In this document: positions 5,758 through 6,013 of the stretch, piece after piece | Position numbering within the stretch: the first letter of the stretch is position 1 | Layout of the letters: the number at the start of each line of letters is the position of its first letter | Assembly (NCBI GenBank): GCA_019347855.1 | Contig: JAHWKO010000115.1 | Span: 1-6,013, forward strand | Reading direction: 5' to 3' | DNA: 6,013 nt | Source: Actinomycetota bacterium | GTDB lineage: Bacteria > Actinomycetota > Nitriliruptoria > Nitriliruptorales > JAHWKO01 | Program-made: the position numbers and the translations under genes | The notes under the pieces: generated by a model | The model's database searches: none | Told to the model about the DNA's origin: nothing | Seen by the model: the letters and a program-made list of their open reading frames with translations, nothing else

Positions 5758-5804
5758 GTCCCCGGACCGGGACGCGACGTGGCCAGGAGGCACGGGACGG
5801 TCCC
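5758..5804. promoter_or_regulatory. Cluster of GGGAC/GTCCC half-sites in the divergent gap
   Basis: Four half-sites lie within 47 bases: GTCCC at 5758-5762, GGGAC at 5769-5773, GGGAC at 5794-5798 and GTCCC at 5800-5804. The last two form a perfect 11-base palindrome (GGGAC-G-GTCCC), and CCCGG-A-CCGGG at 5761-5771 is another. They sit just upstream of the possible ligase promoter and between it and the thioredoxin promoter, where a shared regulator could bind. GC-rich palindromes arise easily by chance in such a genome, so the call is weak. Confidence 0.25.
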
Positions 5805-5852
5805 ATCTGGCCGGGCGTACGCCTGCCGGCGGTCGGACGGGGGCGCGGGGCT

Positions 5853-5878
5853 GGAATGCGCCGCGGTGCGCCTACGTT
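5853..5878 (+). promoter_or_regulatory. SigR/SigH-type (ECF) promoter for thioredoxin
   Basis: GGAAT at 5853-5857 and GTT at 5876-5878 are separated by exactly 18 bases, matching the GGAAT-N18-GTT consensus of Streptomyces SigR and closely that of mycobacterial SigH. Transcription would begin around 5885, giving a leader of about 50 bases to the GTG at 5935. Thioredoxin genes are classic targets of these disulfide-stress sigma factors, so position and target agree. TACGTT (5873-5878), which overlaps the GTT element, also fits a housekeeping -10, so dual use is possible. Confidence 0.7.
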
Positions 5879-5922
5879 GACCTGGCTGACGGCGGCTGCA
5901 GCTGGTCCGCCCACCACGATCC

Positions 5923-5928
5923 GAGGAG
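5923..5928 (+). promoter_or_regulatory. Ribosome-binding site of the thioredoxin gene
   Basis: GAGGAG ends 6 bases before the GTG at 5935, an ideal Shine-Dalgarno distance. It supports the GTG as the true start even though the gene is cut by the window edge. Confidence 0.8.
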
Positions 5929-5934
5929 CACGAC

Positions 5935-6013
5935 GTGGCGACCACCCAACTCACCACCGAGACGTTCGACGACGCGATCAAGACGAACGACATCGTCCTG
6001 GTCGACTTCTGGG
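5935..6013 (+). CDS. trxA: Thioredoxin, N-terminal fragment
   Basis: A GTG start opens 26 complete codons before the window ends. The translation begins MATTQLTTETFDDAIK and reaches IVLVDFW, the conserved beta-strand that in thioredoxins directly precedes the WCGPC redox centre. The T-x-E/D-x-F-x-D/x-A-I opening and its distance to VDFW match a standard small thioredoxin (usually about 105-110 residues). The redox cysteines lie just past the window edge, so they are not seen. Thioredoxin reduces protein disulfides in the cytoplasm, using electrons from thioredoxin reductase. The upstream SigR-type promoter suggests induction under disulfide stress. A thioredoxin domain at the front of a longer protein cannot be excluded. 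Confidence 0.85.
   Translation, partial: MATTQLTTETFDDAIKTNDIVLVDFW

Overview
This is a GC-rich window with several GTG starts, strong codon bias toward G/C and acidic proteins. It encodes a mycothiol S-conjugate amidase (Mca). Mycothiol is essentially restricted to Actinomycetota, so the host is very probably an actinobacterium. I cannot place it more precisely; the acidic protein composition would fit a deep-branching or salt-adapted lineage, but that is a guess.

Layout, left to right. Positions 1-73 hold the N-terminus of an unidentified leftward gene. A 232-bp divergent gap follows, containing a 7-bp-arm inverted repeat (109-130) and a perfect 64-bp tandem duplication (162-289, plus a 9-bp third start). 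The duplication runs almost to the start codon of a rightward operon: a CinA-N/MoCF-type nucleotide-binding protein (306-1154), then mca (1151-2047, GTGA overlap), then a lipocalin-like AttH/CrtC-type protein of unknown function (2112-3122). The mca/lipocalin junction carries a nearly perfect 21-bp direct repeat of the ribosome-binding site and start region, which brackets a strong imperfect hairpin and a 23-codon mini-ORF. The lipocalin gene converges, with a 12-bp gap, on a leftward pair: a GCS2-family carboxylate-amine ligase (5712-4240) followed by a zinc-dependent aspartoacylase/succinylglutamate desuccinylase-like hydrolase (4202-3135). A 222-bp divergent gap then leads to the start of a thioredoxin gene (5935 onward, cut by the window edge). 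That gap contains an exact match to the SigR/SigH-type oxidative-stress promoter, GGAAT-N18-GTT, at 5853-5878.

How the genes may work together. Mca (detoxification of mycothiol conjugates), thioredoxin under a disulfide-stress promoter, and a glutamate-cysteine-ligase-fold enzyme all point to thiol and redox metabolism. The ligase and the M14-like hydrolase form a plausible make/break pair for an amide bond, but their substrates cannot be read from the sequence. The MoCF protein and the lipocalin-like protein are tied to Mca by overlap and close spacing; their roles there are unknown. I see no mobile element, CRISPR array, tRNA or rRNA.
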